Part shown: positions 1 to 11,001 of the stretch, piece after piece
Layout of the letters: every line of letters begins with the position of its first letter
Numbering within the stretch: the first letter of the stretch is position 1
From: Clytia hemisphaerica
Lineage: Eukaryota > Cnidaria > Hydrozoa > Leptothecata > Clytiidae
Direction: 5' to 3'
DNA length: 64,000 nucleotides
Assembly: GCA_902728285.1 (NCBI GenBank)
Contig: CACVBU010001307.1
Location: forward strand, 279,193-343,192
Translations under genes and position numbers: made by a program
The notes under the pieces: generated by a model
Database searches by the model: none
Seen by the model: the letters and a program-made list of their open reading frames with translations, nothing else
Told to the model about the DNA's origin: nothing

Positions 1-165
1 AAGCAGAGATTTGGGAAAAGAGGATAAGAAATGCGCTATTCATCTATTTGAAGCTAGGCTGTAGAATCTTTTGTTTCTATTGAAATGTCTGCGGCCGATC
101 GATTTTTTTTATTCTGGACCAATCAGAGCGCTTGATTCGTTATGCGCACAAGACTAGAAGTACAA

Positions 166-3100
166 GTACATTATAGGATTTAGACGCAAGTGCTGTGCAG
201 ATATTTTGAAAATTGTGATTCAAAGGTTTTAGATATTGTACTGATGCTGTTTGCTATTTGGAAGCGATAAACAAACATTCATACAAAATTCTAACACGTT
301 AAAAATTCCATGTTATCATTATCAAAGACACTGACTCTACCATGACAGAAAATTATGACTTCAATTGCAAAGATTGTGGCAATCTATTTCAACATGAAAC
401 AGAATTTGAATCTCACATATGTAAATATAACCATGTTAATACGAAACGACGACAAAAAAACAAAACACTCATTGTAAATAAGGACCCTTCAGAGGAAAGA
501 AACATAAACAATGGACCTGTAGCTGTAAATACCGATACCCTTGATGAAACTGTAAATAATGATATCCCTGCTGTAAATACCGATACCTCTGCTGTAAATA
601 CCGCCATCGCCACCCCTGCTGTAAATACCGATACCCTTGTTGATGACTACCCAAACTCTGATGATAACCCAGATGACATTGATATTCTAGATATGCTCAT
701 AGAAACAGACGAGATAGAGATAGTGCGTGAAGATGATTGGGTCGCAAACCTTGAAAACTATAACCCATCAGGAATCATCAACCCCAACAAAATTATTTAC
801 GGACTTAAAACAACAGATTTCATTGAAAAATCTAATAACACATACGAAACAATAATACAATGGAGGAAAAACCTCTTCAAGCTCCCTACTGGTAAAGCAG
901 GAAAGGATTTTATATCAGAACTCACACACTGGTTAGAAATTTTTAATACCGAAGAGGATTTGAGCTCCATCGCATTGAAAGTTTTTATGATTCTCCCTGC
1001 CCTACTGCTACAAAAGCCATCGAAAACTAGTAAATCGAAGGATCACTCTGAAAAGCTTGCAAATAGACTTAAATTATGGAAGATGGGAAATTTTGAAGAC
1101 CTCATCCGAGAGGGTCAGGAAATTCAAAAGAGACTGCAAAAATCTAAACACTCCCAAAACAAGGACAAAGCAAAAATCTTTTCAAATCTAATGTTAAAAG
1201 GAAAAGTGGGTGCAGCCCTTAAGATGCTATCACAGGAGGAAATAGGAGTACACAAAGTGAATGAGCAAGTTATTCAAGATCTTCAAGCAAAACACCCTGC
1301 CACCCAAAAGATACCGAATGAAACCCTGTATGAAGGACCGATAAATAAGGTTTTACCATCTTATTTTGACGAGATTGATGAAAGTATGGTGTTAAAGGCC
1401 ATCACTCTAACAAAAGGTGCTGGAGGACCATCCCACATGGATGCCGAACTTTATCGTCACCTTCTTACTAGTAAAAAATTTAAGAAGGAAAACAAAGAGC
1501 TCAGAAATCAGATTGCAAAGCTAGCAAGACTCATAGCCACCAAATGCATTGACCCACACAGTTTGGAATCATATGTAGCATGCAGATTAATTCCTCTTGA
1601 CAAAAACCCAGGTGTTCGGCCGATTGGAGTTGGAGAAATCCTCAGGAGAATAGTAGGAAAATGTGTTGGCTGGGTACTTAAAGATGACATACAGGACTGT
1701 GCTGGCCCACTCCAGGTAGCTACAGGTTTGCAATCAGGAGCAGAGGCAGCAATACATTCTATGAGAGAAATTTTCGAGCAAGACGATACCGATGCAATTA
1801 TTCTAGTAGATGCAAGCAATGCATTCAACTCGCTTAATAAAAATGCTGCTTTGCATAACATGCGTATCCTTTGCCCACAGTTCTCATTTATTCTCATGAA
1901 CACATACCGAATTCCTGTCAGAATGATCATACATGGTACCAAAGACATCATGTCAGTTGAAGGAACAACCCAAGGTGACAATTTGGCAATGTCTTTCTAC
2001 GCGATCGGAATAGCACCCATAATAGAACGTTTAAGACAGACAATACCGAGCATAAAAAATGTTGCATTAGCAGATGATATCACCGGAGCAGGAAATCTGA
2101 TAGAACTGAAATTCTGGTGGGAAAAAGTAATTAGTGAAGGAAAAAAGTATGGTTACTTTGTAAATGAAAGTAAGAGCTGGTTGATTATTAAAGATAACAG
2201 CCAGCTTGAAAACGCTAAAATTATATTTCATGATACAGCAATAAAGTTCACAACGGAAGGGAAGAGGCATCTTGGAGCTGCTTTGGGGAGTGAAGAGTTT
2301 AGAGAACAGTATGTTACAGAGAAAGTTAAGATCTGGTGTCTGGAGATGGAGAAATTATGTGAATATGCGAAAACCCAACCTCATGCCGCGTATGCTGCTT
2401 TCTGTCATGGCGAAATCCATAAATATACGTATTTCTTGAGAACCATACCAGACATGAAAAACTTTATCAAACCCTTGGATGACATAATCACACAAAATTT
2501 CATACCGAACTTACTCGATTCCATTGTAACAGAACAAGAGAGACGTCTGTATTCACTGCCAATTAAGAAAGGAGGACTTGGTATACCCATAATATCAGAA
2601 ACATGTGAAACCCAACTGGAGAATTCACTGTCAATATCAGCTCCATTAAAAACAGTAATCGTTGAACAGGTTGAAACGTTACCCGACCCTCAAACAGTCA
2701 AGAACATCAAAAACGAAAAGAAAACTGAAAAGGAAAAGATTTTGAAGGAGAAATGTGAACACATAGATCAACATCTATCCACAGAAATGAAGAAAGCAGT
2801 TAGTGATGCAAGGATGCCAGGTGTATCATCGTGGCTACGTGTACTCCCTCTATCAGCATATGGCTTCTCGCTAAACAAGGGAGAGTTCAGAGATGCGCTT
2901 AAAATGCGTTATGGCAAAGAACTTCGTGGTCTGCCATCACAGTGTCCATGTGGACAGAAATTTGACGTAAACCATGCTTTGAACTGTAAGAAAGGGGGAT
3001 TCGTTATCATTCGACACAATACCATCCGTGACTTTGAGGCTGATCTTCTTGCAGAGGCCCATAAAGATGTCGAAACCGAACCAGTGCTTCAACCAGTCGA

Positions 3101-3626
3101 AGGAGAACTCATAGCTGGACTTGCGGGTGAAAACGCCAGACCAGACATCAGAGCGAGAGGGGTCTGGCGTCCAGGGCAGAATGCCTACTTCGACGTTAGA
3201 GTTACCAACAAGTCACAAGTGAACAATGACACCATGAAAACATTAGAGAAGCATGAACGCGAGAAAAAGAGACATTACAACCATCGGATTATGAACATAG
3301 AACACGGAACCTTCACACCATTGGTATTCTCAGTAACAGGAGTGATGGGCAAAGAGTGTTCTATGTTTCACAAACACATGGCTGACAAAATCTCAAAGAA
3401 AACAGAGGAGAAATATAGTGACATTATCAACGTTTTGAAATGCAAGCTATCATTTTTGATTTTGAGAGCTTCCCTACTTTGTATACGGGGTAGCAGGACA
3501 CACAAAAAGGACTCAAAAATTACTGATGACTTCACATCAGTCTTCTTGAATGCTAACATGCAAAGATAAATGCATGTTAACAATATATATATTTTATTTT
3601 TATTTTTTATTTTTATTTTTTTTATT

Positions 3627-3662
<36 letters not shown>

Positions 3663-3801
3663 TGGATACGCCTAGATAGGATTCTTTTCTTTTTTTTTTT
3701 TTTTTTTTTTTTTTTCTTTTTTTCTTTTTCATTGTTGTTACATAATATTTTCCCTCGTGATGGCCAGTTAACTGGGGTCCTGGTAAATATATTAATCCAT
3801 T
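166..3801 (+). mobile_element. Intact non-LTR retrotransposon with restriction-like endonuclease
   Basis: The element is bracketed by a 13-bp direct repeat (actagaagtacaa) at 153-165 and 3802-3814, which fits a target-site duplication. It has a 5' leader of about 176 bp, a single uninterrupted 1075-codon ORF and a 3' UTR rich in T tracts (3631-3660 and 3690-3725). It does not end in poly(A), as is common for elements of the R2/NeSL-type group with a C-terminal restriction-like endonuclease. Both the open frame and the exact duplication point to a recent insertion. The clade cannot be fixed without a reverse-transcriptase tree. Confidence 0.8.
342..3569 (+). CDS. Retrotransposon polyprotein: C2H2 finger, reverse transcriptase, restriction-like endonuclease
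   Basis: A single-ORF non-LTR retrotransposon protein of 1075 residues, expected to bind its RNA, nick target DNA and carry out target-primed reverse transcription. A C2H2 zinc finger is at the N-terminus (C9, C12, H25, H31), followed by a low-complexity stretch with repeated AVNTDT. The reverse-transcriptase core has box A VDASNAFNSLN (catalytic Asp about 490), a TTQGDNLAMSFYA block, and the catalytic box LADD (576-579) in place of the usual YADD. Near the C-terminus a CPCG...H...C knuckle (from about 868) precedes RPDI (933-936) and DVRV (951-954), the PD-(D/E)xK signature of the endonuclease. The first ATG of the frame is used. No stop or frameshift is present, so the protein may be active. 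Zinc finger, RT and endonuclease in this order match R2/NeSL-like elements; assignment to a clade is open. Confidence 0.88.
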   Translation: MTENYDFNCKDCGNLFQHETEFESHICKYNHVNTKRRQKNKTLIVNKDPSEERNINNGPVAVNTDTLDETVNNDIPAVNTDTSAVNTAIATPAVNTDTLVDDYPNSDDNPDDIDILDMLIETDEIEIVREDDWVANLENYNPSGIINPNKIIYGLKTTDFIEKSNNTYETIIQWRKNLFKLPTGKAGKDFISELTHWLEIFNTEEDLSSIALKVFMILPALLLQKPSKTSKSKDHSEKLANRLKLWKMGNFEDLIREGQEIQKRLQKSKHSQNKDKAKIFSNLMLKGKVGAALKMLSQEEIGVHKVNEQVIQDLQAKHPATQKIPNETLYEGPINKVLPSYFDEIDESMVLKAITLTKGAGGPSHMDAELYRHLLTSKKFKKENKELRNQIAKLARLIATKCIDPHSLESYVACRLIPLDKNPGVRPIGVGEILRRIVGKCVGWVLKDDIQDCAGPLQVATGLQSGAEAAIHSMREIFEQDDTDAIILVDASNAFNSLNKNAALHNMRILCPQFSFILMNTYRIPVRMIIHGTKDIMSVEGTTQGDNLAMSFYAIGIAPIIERLRQTIPSIKNVALADDITGAGNLIELKFWWEKVISEGKKYGYFVNESKSWLIIKDNSQLENAKIIFHDTAIKFTTEGKRHLGAALGSEEFREQYVTEKVKIWCLEMEKLCEYAKTQPHAAYAAFCHGEIHKYTYFLRTIPDMKNFIKPLDDIITQNFIPNLLDSIVTEQERRLYSLPIKKGGLGIPIISETCETQLENSLSISAPLKTVIVEQVETLPDPQTVKNIKNEKKTEKEKILKEKCEHIDQHLSTEMKKAVSDARMPGVSSWLRVLPLSAYGFSLNKGEFRDALKMRYGKELRGLPSQCPCGQKFDVNHALNCKKGGFVIIRHNTIRDFEADLLAEAHKDVETEPVLQPVEGELIAGLAGENARPDIRARGVWRPGQNAYFDVRVTNKSQVNNDTMKTLEKHEREKKRHYNHRIMNIEHGTFTPLVFSVTGVMGKECSMFHKHMADKISKKTEEKYSDIINVLKCKLSFLILRASLLCIRGSRTHKKDSKITDDFTSVFLNANMQR

Positions 3802-3814
3802 ACTAGAAGTACAA

Positions 3815-5176
3815 ACAAAAAATGGCAGCCGTGATTGATATCGAAAGTGAAATAATTTTTTTTTTAAATCGCGGATTTTGATATTTTTTATAAGCACTTT
3901 TCACTTTGAACGCAGTGTTTCTCAAGCCTTCGTCGTTGTGCCTGAAGGGGAGAATTTCCCAGCTTTGACCAAAATATTTTCCTTATAGAATGATCGAATC
4001 AATTTGATCAATTTATACATACTGTAGCTAAAAGAATTGAAATTCACATTATAAAACCAAAAATGATAAGCTTGTAAAACTAGGATAATTTTTGGTTATT
4101 TCTTGAACTAGAGTTTCTAAGAAACAATATCATGGAGGCCTCTTCAGCCGGGTAGTGATGTTGGGTATTAGAACAAATTGGAAACATGACAACAATAGAG
4201 CTCAAAAGAAAGAAAGAAAAAAGAAGCGATGATAATTCATGATATCAATGCTAGAAGATCACAAATATCATGAAATCTTTCTTTTAAGAGCTTTATATGA
4301 ACTCGAAACAATAAAGCATAAAATAATCCAAAAACATTATTGGAAAAAATAAAATAGTTATACAAAACAGCTCCATCTAGGGATTTTTCCCTCGATATAA
4401 TGAAATATCTATCTAGCAAATAAAACAGTATAATAAAAGTGCATTAGAATTAAAAATTAAAAATATCCTTCTCTTAGTAGAAAACATTTATGCAACAACA
4501 ACAATTTGTAAATGCTGCTAAAAAATGGTTTGAATTTTTTCTAAAAAAGATTAAACCCAAAAGGGTTTTTTTATGATTCACCTTCATTTATAACACCTGG
4601 GAAAATAAAGATGTATTGCATGAAAAAAATCAATATCACTCATGACTTTCCATTGAAATAAAATTGAGAAGACTATAAAAAAAGGCTAAAACCTTCCAAC
4701 TGATTTTAAATTAGTACATTGATTCAGATTGTATAACTTGAAAGCTGGACTAGAAAATTATATCATTGCTCCATAGAGGACTAAATTCAACAGATGTGTA
4801 ACTCATTGCTAAAAATTAAATACATTTACATTTGGAAAAAATATTGGAAAAATAATATCAGCCTGTGCTCAGAAAAACTTGTTACATAACAACAAGTGAA
4901 AATATGTGTTAAATTGTGTAGAATTGTAGAATTTAAATAGAAGCACTTTTGGGGTCTCCTAGTTTGTTTACATTTGGTAATTTTGGCCCACATGTTTCCC
5001 GGCTCTGATGACTTGTTTGGACCATCTTTCCAGGCAGCCAGGGACAACCTGGATACAAAACAAACATCCAAATAAATACAGATTCGATAAAAATTCTCCA
5101 GACTGATCAAATTTACATAATACGTATATGGAAATCCACTTTTTCCAGAGAACATTTTCCAAGTATATGTCCAATT
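3815..5176. other. Non-coding flank of the retrotransposon
   Basis: This is the stretch between the retrotransposon's 3' target duplication and the weak minus-strand ORF described next. It is AT-rich with short A and T runs. No convincing exon, RNA gene or further repeat boundary was seen. A minus-strand splice-acceptor-like site near 5053 precedes two competing short frames, neither of which I could recognise. Confidence 0.4.
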
Positions 5177-5404
5177 TCAAAGGATATGTAGGCGGTGCTC
5201 AACCAGGTTCAACTGTTCATATCCACGGTTGTTCAGAAAATATTTACAAAATATTAAAATCCTCTGCATATATTTATTATTCCATTCTGTTTTGCTCAAG
5301 CTAAATAATGCACGTAATATAGGTTCTGCAGGTTTAATTTCATTTTTTAGCAGACTTTTCCATGCCTTAACGTGACGGTCAAAATGCAAAAATGTTGAGT
5401 CATC
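5177..5404 (-). pseudogene. Possible exon or gene remnant cut by a transposon
   Basis: On the minus strand about 75 codons are open and read like a helical protein (for example FDRHVKAWKSLLKNE and ILRALFSLSKTEWNN), ending at a stop after LVEHRLHIL. The frame begins 22 bp from a TA-flanked transposon (5427-7786). On the transposon's far side, at 7789-7835, the minus strand reads KYGPLAIQALVQ after a splice-acceptor-like ccacag. If the transposon is removed, the two pieces lie next to each other but differ in frame by one base, or are separated by an implausibly short GT..AG stretch. I do not recognise the protein. It could be a captured or broken gene inside the outer element, or chance. Confidence 0.25.
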
Positions 5405-5426
5405 CTGAGTCAACCTTTACTTCATA

Positions 5427-7786
5427 GACCTTTTCGCCTTTGCGTCCGCCATATTGAATTGTATGCAAAAATACAGGAACGAAAATGCCGTGGTTGGATT
5501 TAGTTGGAATGTATGCAAAACATATGCAAGTTTACACAAAGATTAAAAAGACAACAAAGCATCTTATAAATAAATATTATAATCATTAGAACAATAAAAG
5601 ATGGAATTTCTTAATCCAAAAGGAAATATTTACAGAACAACAAAAGCCTTTTAGGAATTTGTTCTTAAAGACATTGCATATTCTGTTTTCATGCCATTAA
5701 GAAATTCCACGAAGACGGAGTACACACATCAAACTTTCAAAACACGCAAACTGAAAGCAGTAATTATGACGTCACACTTTATCAATGTTTTGATTTGATC
5801 ATTTGGCGGCTCTATTCCCAGGAGAATAATTTGCCGTCAGCCGAATAGGGATTGTTTTTTACCTTCGCGGGTGATTTTTCAGTTTGAGATTCTGTCTAAT
5901 GTTATGGTCTTTTGAAGTGCTTGTTCTAAGAGATGAGTGAATATAATTGTTTTTAGTTTTCAAGAGAAGCAAATTTAATCTTTCTTCTACAAGATTACAC
6001 TTTAAGGGGGTAGTCATATGAGATTTTGAAAATTGGTGAAAAATTCATCAATTTCGGGATTTAGGGCTTTTTAGGATCCTTTATCCTTCCTGAACATACC
6101 CTGAAAATTTCAAGGCCGTAGCATAAATATCTGCCGATATATTGGGTTTCTTATGAGCCCTGGTATACAATTTTCTCCTTAGCAACGGGAAATCGCATCC
6201 GTTGCTAGGGCCTCATTTCCGTATGGTTGCTCTAAACATAGCATCATGACATACCAAATGAAAGCTCTTTTTACGCCCTTTTTGGGCGTCTAAGTCAATA
6301 CCGCCTTTTTTTCCCGGGATTTCTTAATATGACGTAATTAAAGATGGTAACCGAAGAAGTGGTATTTCCAAAAACATTCACATTTTGGGGGCAGTCAGCT
6401 GTGTTTTTGACATGGAAACTGAGCTTATGTATTGTTTTGGATTGAATTATGATATTATTGAATGTTTCATTTCATTTCTCACATCTGGGAAAGCTTTGGA
6501 AGCCTATGATTTGAGTGAAAGCAACAATTTGATTCTGCGAACTGATGTTTTCGAACAGTAAAACTTGTACACCGAAAAAAACTTTTCAAAGTGATGGATT
6601 ATAGACTTTGAATAAAGTTTGAAGCAAGGAACCAAACACATTCAATGATGTATCCATTATGATTCTTAAGTCCAGTGGAAATCTAGTCTTTCATGAGTCA
6701 TGGCGCCAGAGGCGATCCTGGAAAATTAAGTAAAACTATGCATGATTGACGTTCAACCTGAAGACACGTTTCCCTAAGATCAACACTGAAATTCAACTGT
6801 AAATGATATAAACAGATTTGAGAGAGCACAAGGATGATATATTTTGTTGACAATATGTTTTTTGATGAGAAAATGCACTTTTATTGACTTAAAGCCATGT
6901 TTACGCGTTGTACGCAGAGTTGACGCAAAATACCTGGAGATTCCCGGAGCACGTGGAAGGCCATTTTTTTCAAAAAACTTGGACTAATTTAGTGTTTCCA
7001 GTACCTTTTCAACATTAAAAGTTATGTGTCAATCCATTTTGGTCAACCACAGCAAAAATTTTGTAAAACGGTCTATGTATCGCAGAAAAATTGAGAAAAA
7101 CCTCTATTTTCAACTTTCTGCGCCGTTTTCTCAAAACACGTTTTAGGGGGTTTTCGCGCACCTTGTCAGCCTTTTCTCAGGATTGAGAAAAGCTATTGAC
7201 TTGAAATTTTCAGGGTAGTTTTCCATTATGGTAAGCCTCAGGATGAATGAAGCAGTTTTTCAAACAAATCATTTTTTGGCTTTTAAACTGAAAAAGTACA
7301 AATTTTAGGTTCCAGACCCCCTGGCTTGAAATTTTGAAAAATTTTTTCCACTCATTCTGGAGACTTTCATAATACTGACCTTCACCAGAAAAAAATTTTT
7401 TGAATAGCTTTCTTAGCTTTTCTTAAAAGGTTGACACAATATTTTTATAGCTTTTACCCCCTGGACGATATTACCCCCGTCTTTGCTATTTTTAGAATTT
7501 TTTTTTAATTTTTCATATCCTTTAAAGTTGTGCTACAATTGTGGAAAGTTTCATTGAAAAATATTTACTACTTCACAAGATATAACAAAAAGTTTAAAAA
7601 ATGACATTTCAAATTTCTCATATGACTACCCCCTTAATATAATGCCAATTATGCATGTAAGTTTTTATTTAGTACTTTCTTTTTGCATATGTTTTGCATA
7701 CTTTCTAAGGGAATTTCACCACGGCAATTCGGCAACCATAATTTTTGCATACAATTCAATATGGCGGACGCAAAGGCGAAAAGGTC
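5427..7786. mobile_element. TA-flanked DNA transposon with 46-bp perfect TIRs
   Basis: Bases 5427-5472 (beginning GACCTTTTCGCCTTTGCG) are repeated perfectly inverted at 7741-7786. The imperfect similarity continues inward for about 60 bp. A TA lies outside each end (5425-5426 and 7787-7788), the target duplication of Tc1/mariner-like elements. No transposase frame is present, so the copy is non-autonomous. About 1.6 kb of its interior is a second, TTAA-flanked element. Confidence 0.8.
6006..7633. mobile_element. TTAA-flanked element nested in the TA-flanked element
   Basis: The motif TTAAGGGGGTAGTCATATGA begins at 6002 and its inverse ends at 7637, giving TTAA at both ends (6002-6005 and 7634-7637) and inverted ends of about 18 bp outside which the host element resumes. 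TTAA target duplication is the hallmark of piggyBac-type transposition. The interior is AT-rich and carries no long ORF, so it is a non-autonomous copy about 1.6 kb long. Confidence 0.75.
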
Positions 7787-7788
7787 TA

Positions 7789-8789
7789 TTGCACCAGTGC
7801 TTGGATGGCCAATGGCCCATACTTAACTTTCTGTGGAATGGTTTTTCTGGGTAGTGTTGTTATAAACAATATTTCATAGAGAAAATGACGATAACTAGCC
7901 CTAAAAATATATAAAATGAAAATCTACTGTAAAACTAGGGCTTTTTTGTTTATGTATAAGCAATAATCTGCATGAATTACCCTAACGCAGACTGTAAAGT
8001 TCACCGATGAAATTATGTTTTGGCTGCAAAATTGTCCAAGCCTTGTGAGTCAATCCACTGACCGGTCAAAATCATGGCCCATCAATAGTCAGACTTTATA
8101 AATATCACATGTCGAGGTTATTTGAACTTTACAATGTTTTTGTAGGCCGAAACTTGTAATTTCCAACCCAAAAGTCAATGGTTTCCCAGATAAAGCTAAA
8201 AGTACCACAGAGGAAATCAAGTATACCTACTGAATCTCAAGTCCATTACCATGGAGGAAGTTTTTCTAAGATTACACTATTTTTTTCATCTAAAAGTTGA
8301 AAAAAACAACAAAATTATCAATCGATTTTGCCCATCTTAAATCAAAATGCCAAGAAGTTTTAGAGAGTGCCCAGGAAAACTAAGGCATAGGTGGTCACAA
8401 TCAACCTTCCTACTACCCATAAAAATTATGTCTGCAACACAAAAAATTCATTCAGAACAATACAAGCCAGAAAGAAATTGGTCCCAAATTTTCAAAATTT
8501 CAAGCATGCCTCATGTCCGCCATCTTTACTCCCAGAATATAGAATGATTTTCCTCGATTTTCTCAGGGGAAACCCCCAGAAGATCAAAGATTCACTTCCC
8601 AGTCTCTTTTTCACAAAGAACTCACTGGAAAGCTTTATTCAAGGACTTTTTTCTTGAACATTGGTTAACCTGTACGTAACGCCATTTTGTTTCGGCCTTC
8701 CTTCTTGCTCAACTATTCTACAGCCTTGCTTCTTCAAAGGGTGCCGAATTCAAAGGGAAAGAATAGGAAAACAGCGAGCGGCAGCGGCG
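7789..8789. other. Non-coding remainder of the outer element
   Basis: This stretch lies between the TA-flanked element and the right 28-bp inverted repeat. It has only short chance ORFs on the plus strand (8347-8657). Apart from the possible minus-strand exon piece at 7789-7835, nothing is supported. Confidence 0.35.
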
Positions 8790-8890
8790 TTTCTTATCCT
8801 CTTTTCCCAAATCTCTGTTACAAGGATAAATGGCAGATGAATAAAACTGTTTGCACCGTTTCTTTTATGTTTTAAAACAAGATCTATAGG

Positions 8891-9167
8891 AGGCCCCACC
8901 AGAGTTGGGGCCGACTAAGAAAGTTTTGAAATTTAAACCCTCTAAATTGGCTAAAATGGACATAGAATTACGATTCAAGTAATAAATATAATTTTCACGA
9001 TCACGCTGAACTGCAAATTTCACGCCATCACGCCTAAAAAAACTTGATTTCACGATCAAGCCGGCACTTCATTTTCACGCCATCACGCCGTTTTTTTCAA
9101 AATTTCACGCCATCACGCCACGAAAATCCCTCCATCACGCCATCACGCCAACCCCTGGGGGGTCTCC
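8891..9167. repeat. CACGCC-rich repeat unit
   Basis: The sequence TTTCACGCCATCACGCC and close variants occur at least four times between about 9012 and 9150. The unit is bounded on the left by ggaggccccacc and on the right by cctggggggtctcc, a weak inverted pair of C/G-rich ends. It resembles the G-tract-ended short elements elsewhere in the window and has no coding capacity. Confidence 0.45.
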
Positions 9168-9755
9168 TTGAAAACGGCCCTGGAAATGCTGGCAATTTCT
9201 AGCATCTAATGGTATTTTTGTCTCGATCCTCCGTCCAATACACTTAATACAGTACTGTTAACACATAATTAACACGATGTTTAATTACTATTTTGGAAAT
9301 AAACCTATTAGTGATAGCAGAGGCCTCAAAAGCAGTTTTCGTGATGGCGTAATAGGGGGACTTTTTTCATTCACAAGCGTGATTACGTACCGTGAAAAGC
9401 ACAGGTCGGAATTATATATCGACGCTGTGCCGACCAATCCAGATTCTATTCAGCGTGCAATCAACACAGAGAAAAGTAACCATGACGACCATCAATCTTG
9501 AATGAAGTTCAAAGCTGATATTTTTATTCCCGTTGTTGAATACACAACTCGATTCAATTAAAGTGACATTTCCATAATTAAAAGTTTAGTAATTACTGTT
9601 ATACATTTGGGGATCATGTAAAAGATTTCTTTTGAAAGAAACTCATTTCAATTACACTTGGAGGTTTCTGAGGAATTTGTAAATAGTAAACTGCATACTG
9701 ATACAGTTTGCTAGACATTAATATGGTAATCGTCAGCCGTGCAAAATTACTCGAA
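9168..9755. other. Non-coding stretch
   Basis: A stretch of ordinary AT-rich DNA. A 74-codon plus-strand frame at 9277-9501 has no recognisable features and no flanking splice or start context that would support it. Confidence 0.35.
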
Positions 9756-9758
9756 TCT

Positions 9759-10282
9759 GGCTGCGTTTAGACCAACTGGCATTTGTAATTTGGCATTTGC
9801 TCATGAGGGATTCGATTTTAATAGCTTTTCCATTGTATTTTCGGTCATGGCATTTAAGGAATCGTCTTTTTAGAGTCATTACTGAAAAGGTGATTCCCTC
9901 AAGTTCAACTTTGACAGATCAAACAATGAAAAGCATGGAATTTCTCAAAAACTGCAGTCATTAAGACTGAAACTTTTTGCCGTAGGGCTAGGCTATGGCA
10001 AATTTTGCAAATTTTACAATCTATAGAAAGAACTGAATAAAAAACGTGCAAATACTTTAAAAAATCAAAAATGTCATTTTTTCTCTTTGTTTTGGTTCCT
10101 TTGTTTGATTTGAAATGCCAGAAAAGGGGATTCCTTTGCTCAAAATGGCATTTCAAATGCCAACGAAATGCCAACACGCTGGCATCATTAGGCATTTGAC
10201 AAACCGAACAATTGCGCGGAACAATAGAATTCAAAAAAATACTGCAAGCAATTACAAATGCCAGGCTGGTCTAAACGCAGCC
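9759..10282. mobile_element. MITE with GGCTGCGTTTAGACC ends and 3-bp TCT duplication
   Basis: The left end GGCTGCGTTTAGACCA at 9759 is mirrored by the right end TGGTCTAAACGCAGCC finishing at 10282, and both continue inward into the same CTGGCATTTGTAATT block. The trinucleotide tct lies directly outside each end (9756-9758 and 10283-10285). A 3-bp duplication with GG-starting ends recalls PIF/Harbinger-type MITEs. The element is 524 bp with no protein-coding capacity. Confidence 0.7.
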
Positions 10283-10481
10283 TCTGATTGGTTTAGAGGA
10301 GTGCAATTAATCGTTAATTGCACTATTACCACTTTTTGCACTCTTCGGCGGGGGGACACTTTTGTCCCCTTATTCTTTTCTCTCCAGAGACTTTTTTTTA
10401 CTATATAATAAAAAACAAAGACATTTTTTTTCTTCAATATAAAAAAGAACAAAGAAATTTTACGTTACAATAGCTTCTTTT

Positions 10482-10637
10482 AATAGACGATATCGGCTTT
10501 CGATAAATGCAATGCATTCTGGTTTCTCGGGACTCTCAAAGGAATTATAATAGATCAATTATAATAGATTATAATTCCTTTGAGAGTCCCTAGAAACCAG
10601 AATGCATTGCATTTATCGAAAGCCGATATCGTCTATT
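10482..10637. repeat. Hairpin MITE, about 70-bp arms
   Basis: Bases 10482-10551 (starting AATAGACGATATCGGCTT) are followed after about 16 bp by a nearly perfect inverted copy ending at 10637. The whole is a long hairpin with only a few mismatches, the usual form of a small palindromic MITE. Confidence 0.75.
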
Positions 10638-10748
10638 GAAAAGAAAGAAAAAACAAAAGAAAAAAGGGAGGTTTTCGAATGTTAACAAAAATATATGATT
10701 TACTAATGATTATTTACTGACGATTACCTCGGAATCGTATGTTTTGTC

Positions 10749-10869
10749 GTGCAATTAACGATTAATCACTCGTAACAAAGGAGAAAATACCGTAATTTGC
10801 ACTCGTCCTTCGGACTCGTGCGAATTACTTTTTTCTCCTTTGTTACTCGTGATTAATCGTTAATTGCAC
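10749..10869. repeat. Hairpin MITE with GTGCAATTAACGATTAAT ends
   Basis: The sequence starts GTGCAATTAACGATTAATC and ends in its inverse, with the centre at cgtccttcggac. The arms are about 58 bp. A related end (gtgcaattaatcgttaattgc) also occurs at about 10309, so this is a family with a second, partial member nearby. Confidence 0.7.
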
Positions 10870-11001
10870 TCCAAACCATACGATTACTAGTACTAATATT
10901 TGCTCTTCATCTTTGATTTTTTCTACAGTGACTAGATTGACACATGCGCGATAAAATTTCTATTGCTCTTCAGAGGTTGAAATATTCCCAACCTCTGATA
11001 C

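Larger units (their letters stand above)
4..8817. mobile_element. Composite transposon nest bounded by 28-bp inverted repeats
   Basis: Bases 4-31 (beginning CAGAGATTTGGG) recur perfectly in inverse orientation at 8790-8817, a 28-bp match that is not expected by chance over 9 kb. The match stops at both ends. A 5'-CAGRG start is typical of hAT-superfamily ends. The sequence right of the element begins ttacaag; only three bases (aag) are available on the left, so a 7-bp target duplication is possible but not provable. Inside lie an intact retrotransposon (166-3801) and a TA-flanked element (5427-7786). With these removed, about 2.8 kb of host-element DNA remains, in which no transposase is recognisable. 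Alternatively the two repeats are independent copies of a dispersed repeat. Confidence 0.5.

Noticed and set aside
413..654. Minus-strand ORFs with repeated tyrosine or threonine motifs
   Set aside because: They mirror the AVNTDT-coding repeats of the retrotransposon ORF on the opposite strand.
3570..3806. Phenylalanine-rich ORF after the retrotransposon gene
   Set aside because: It is a reading of poly(T) tracts in the 3' UTR.
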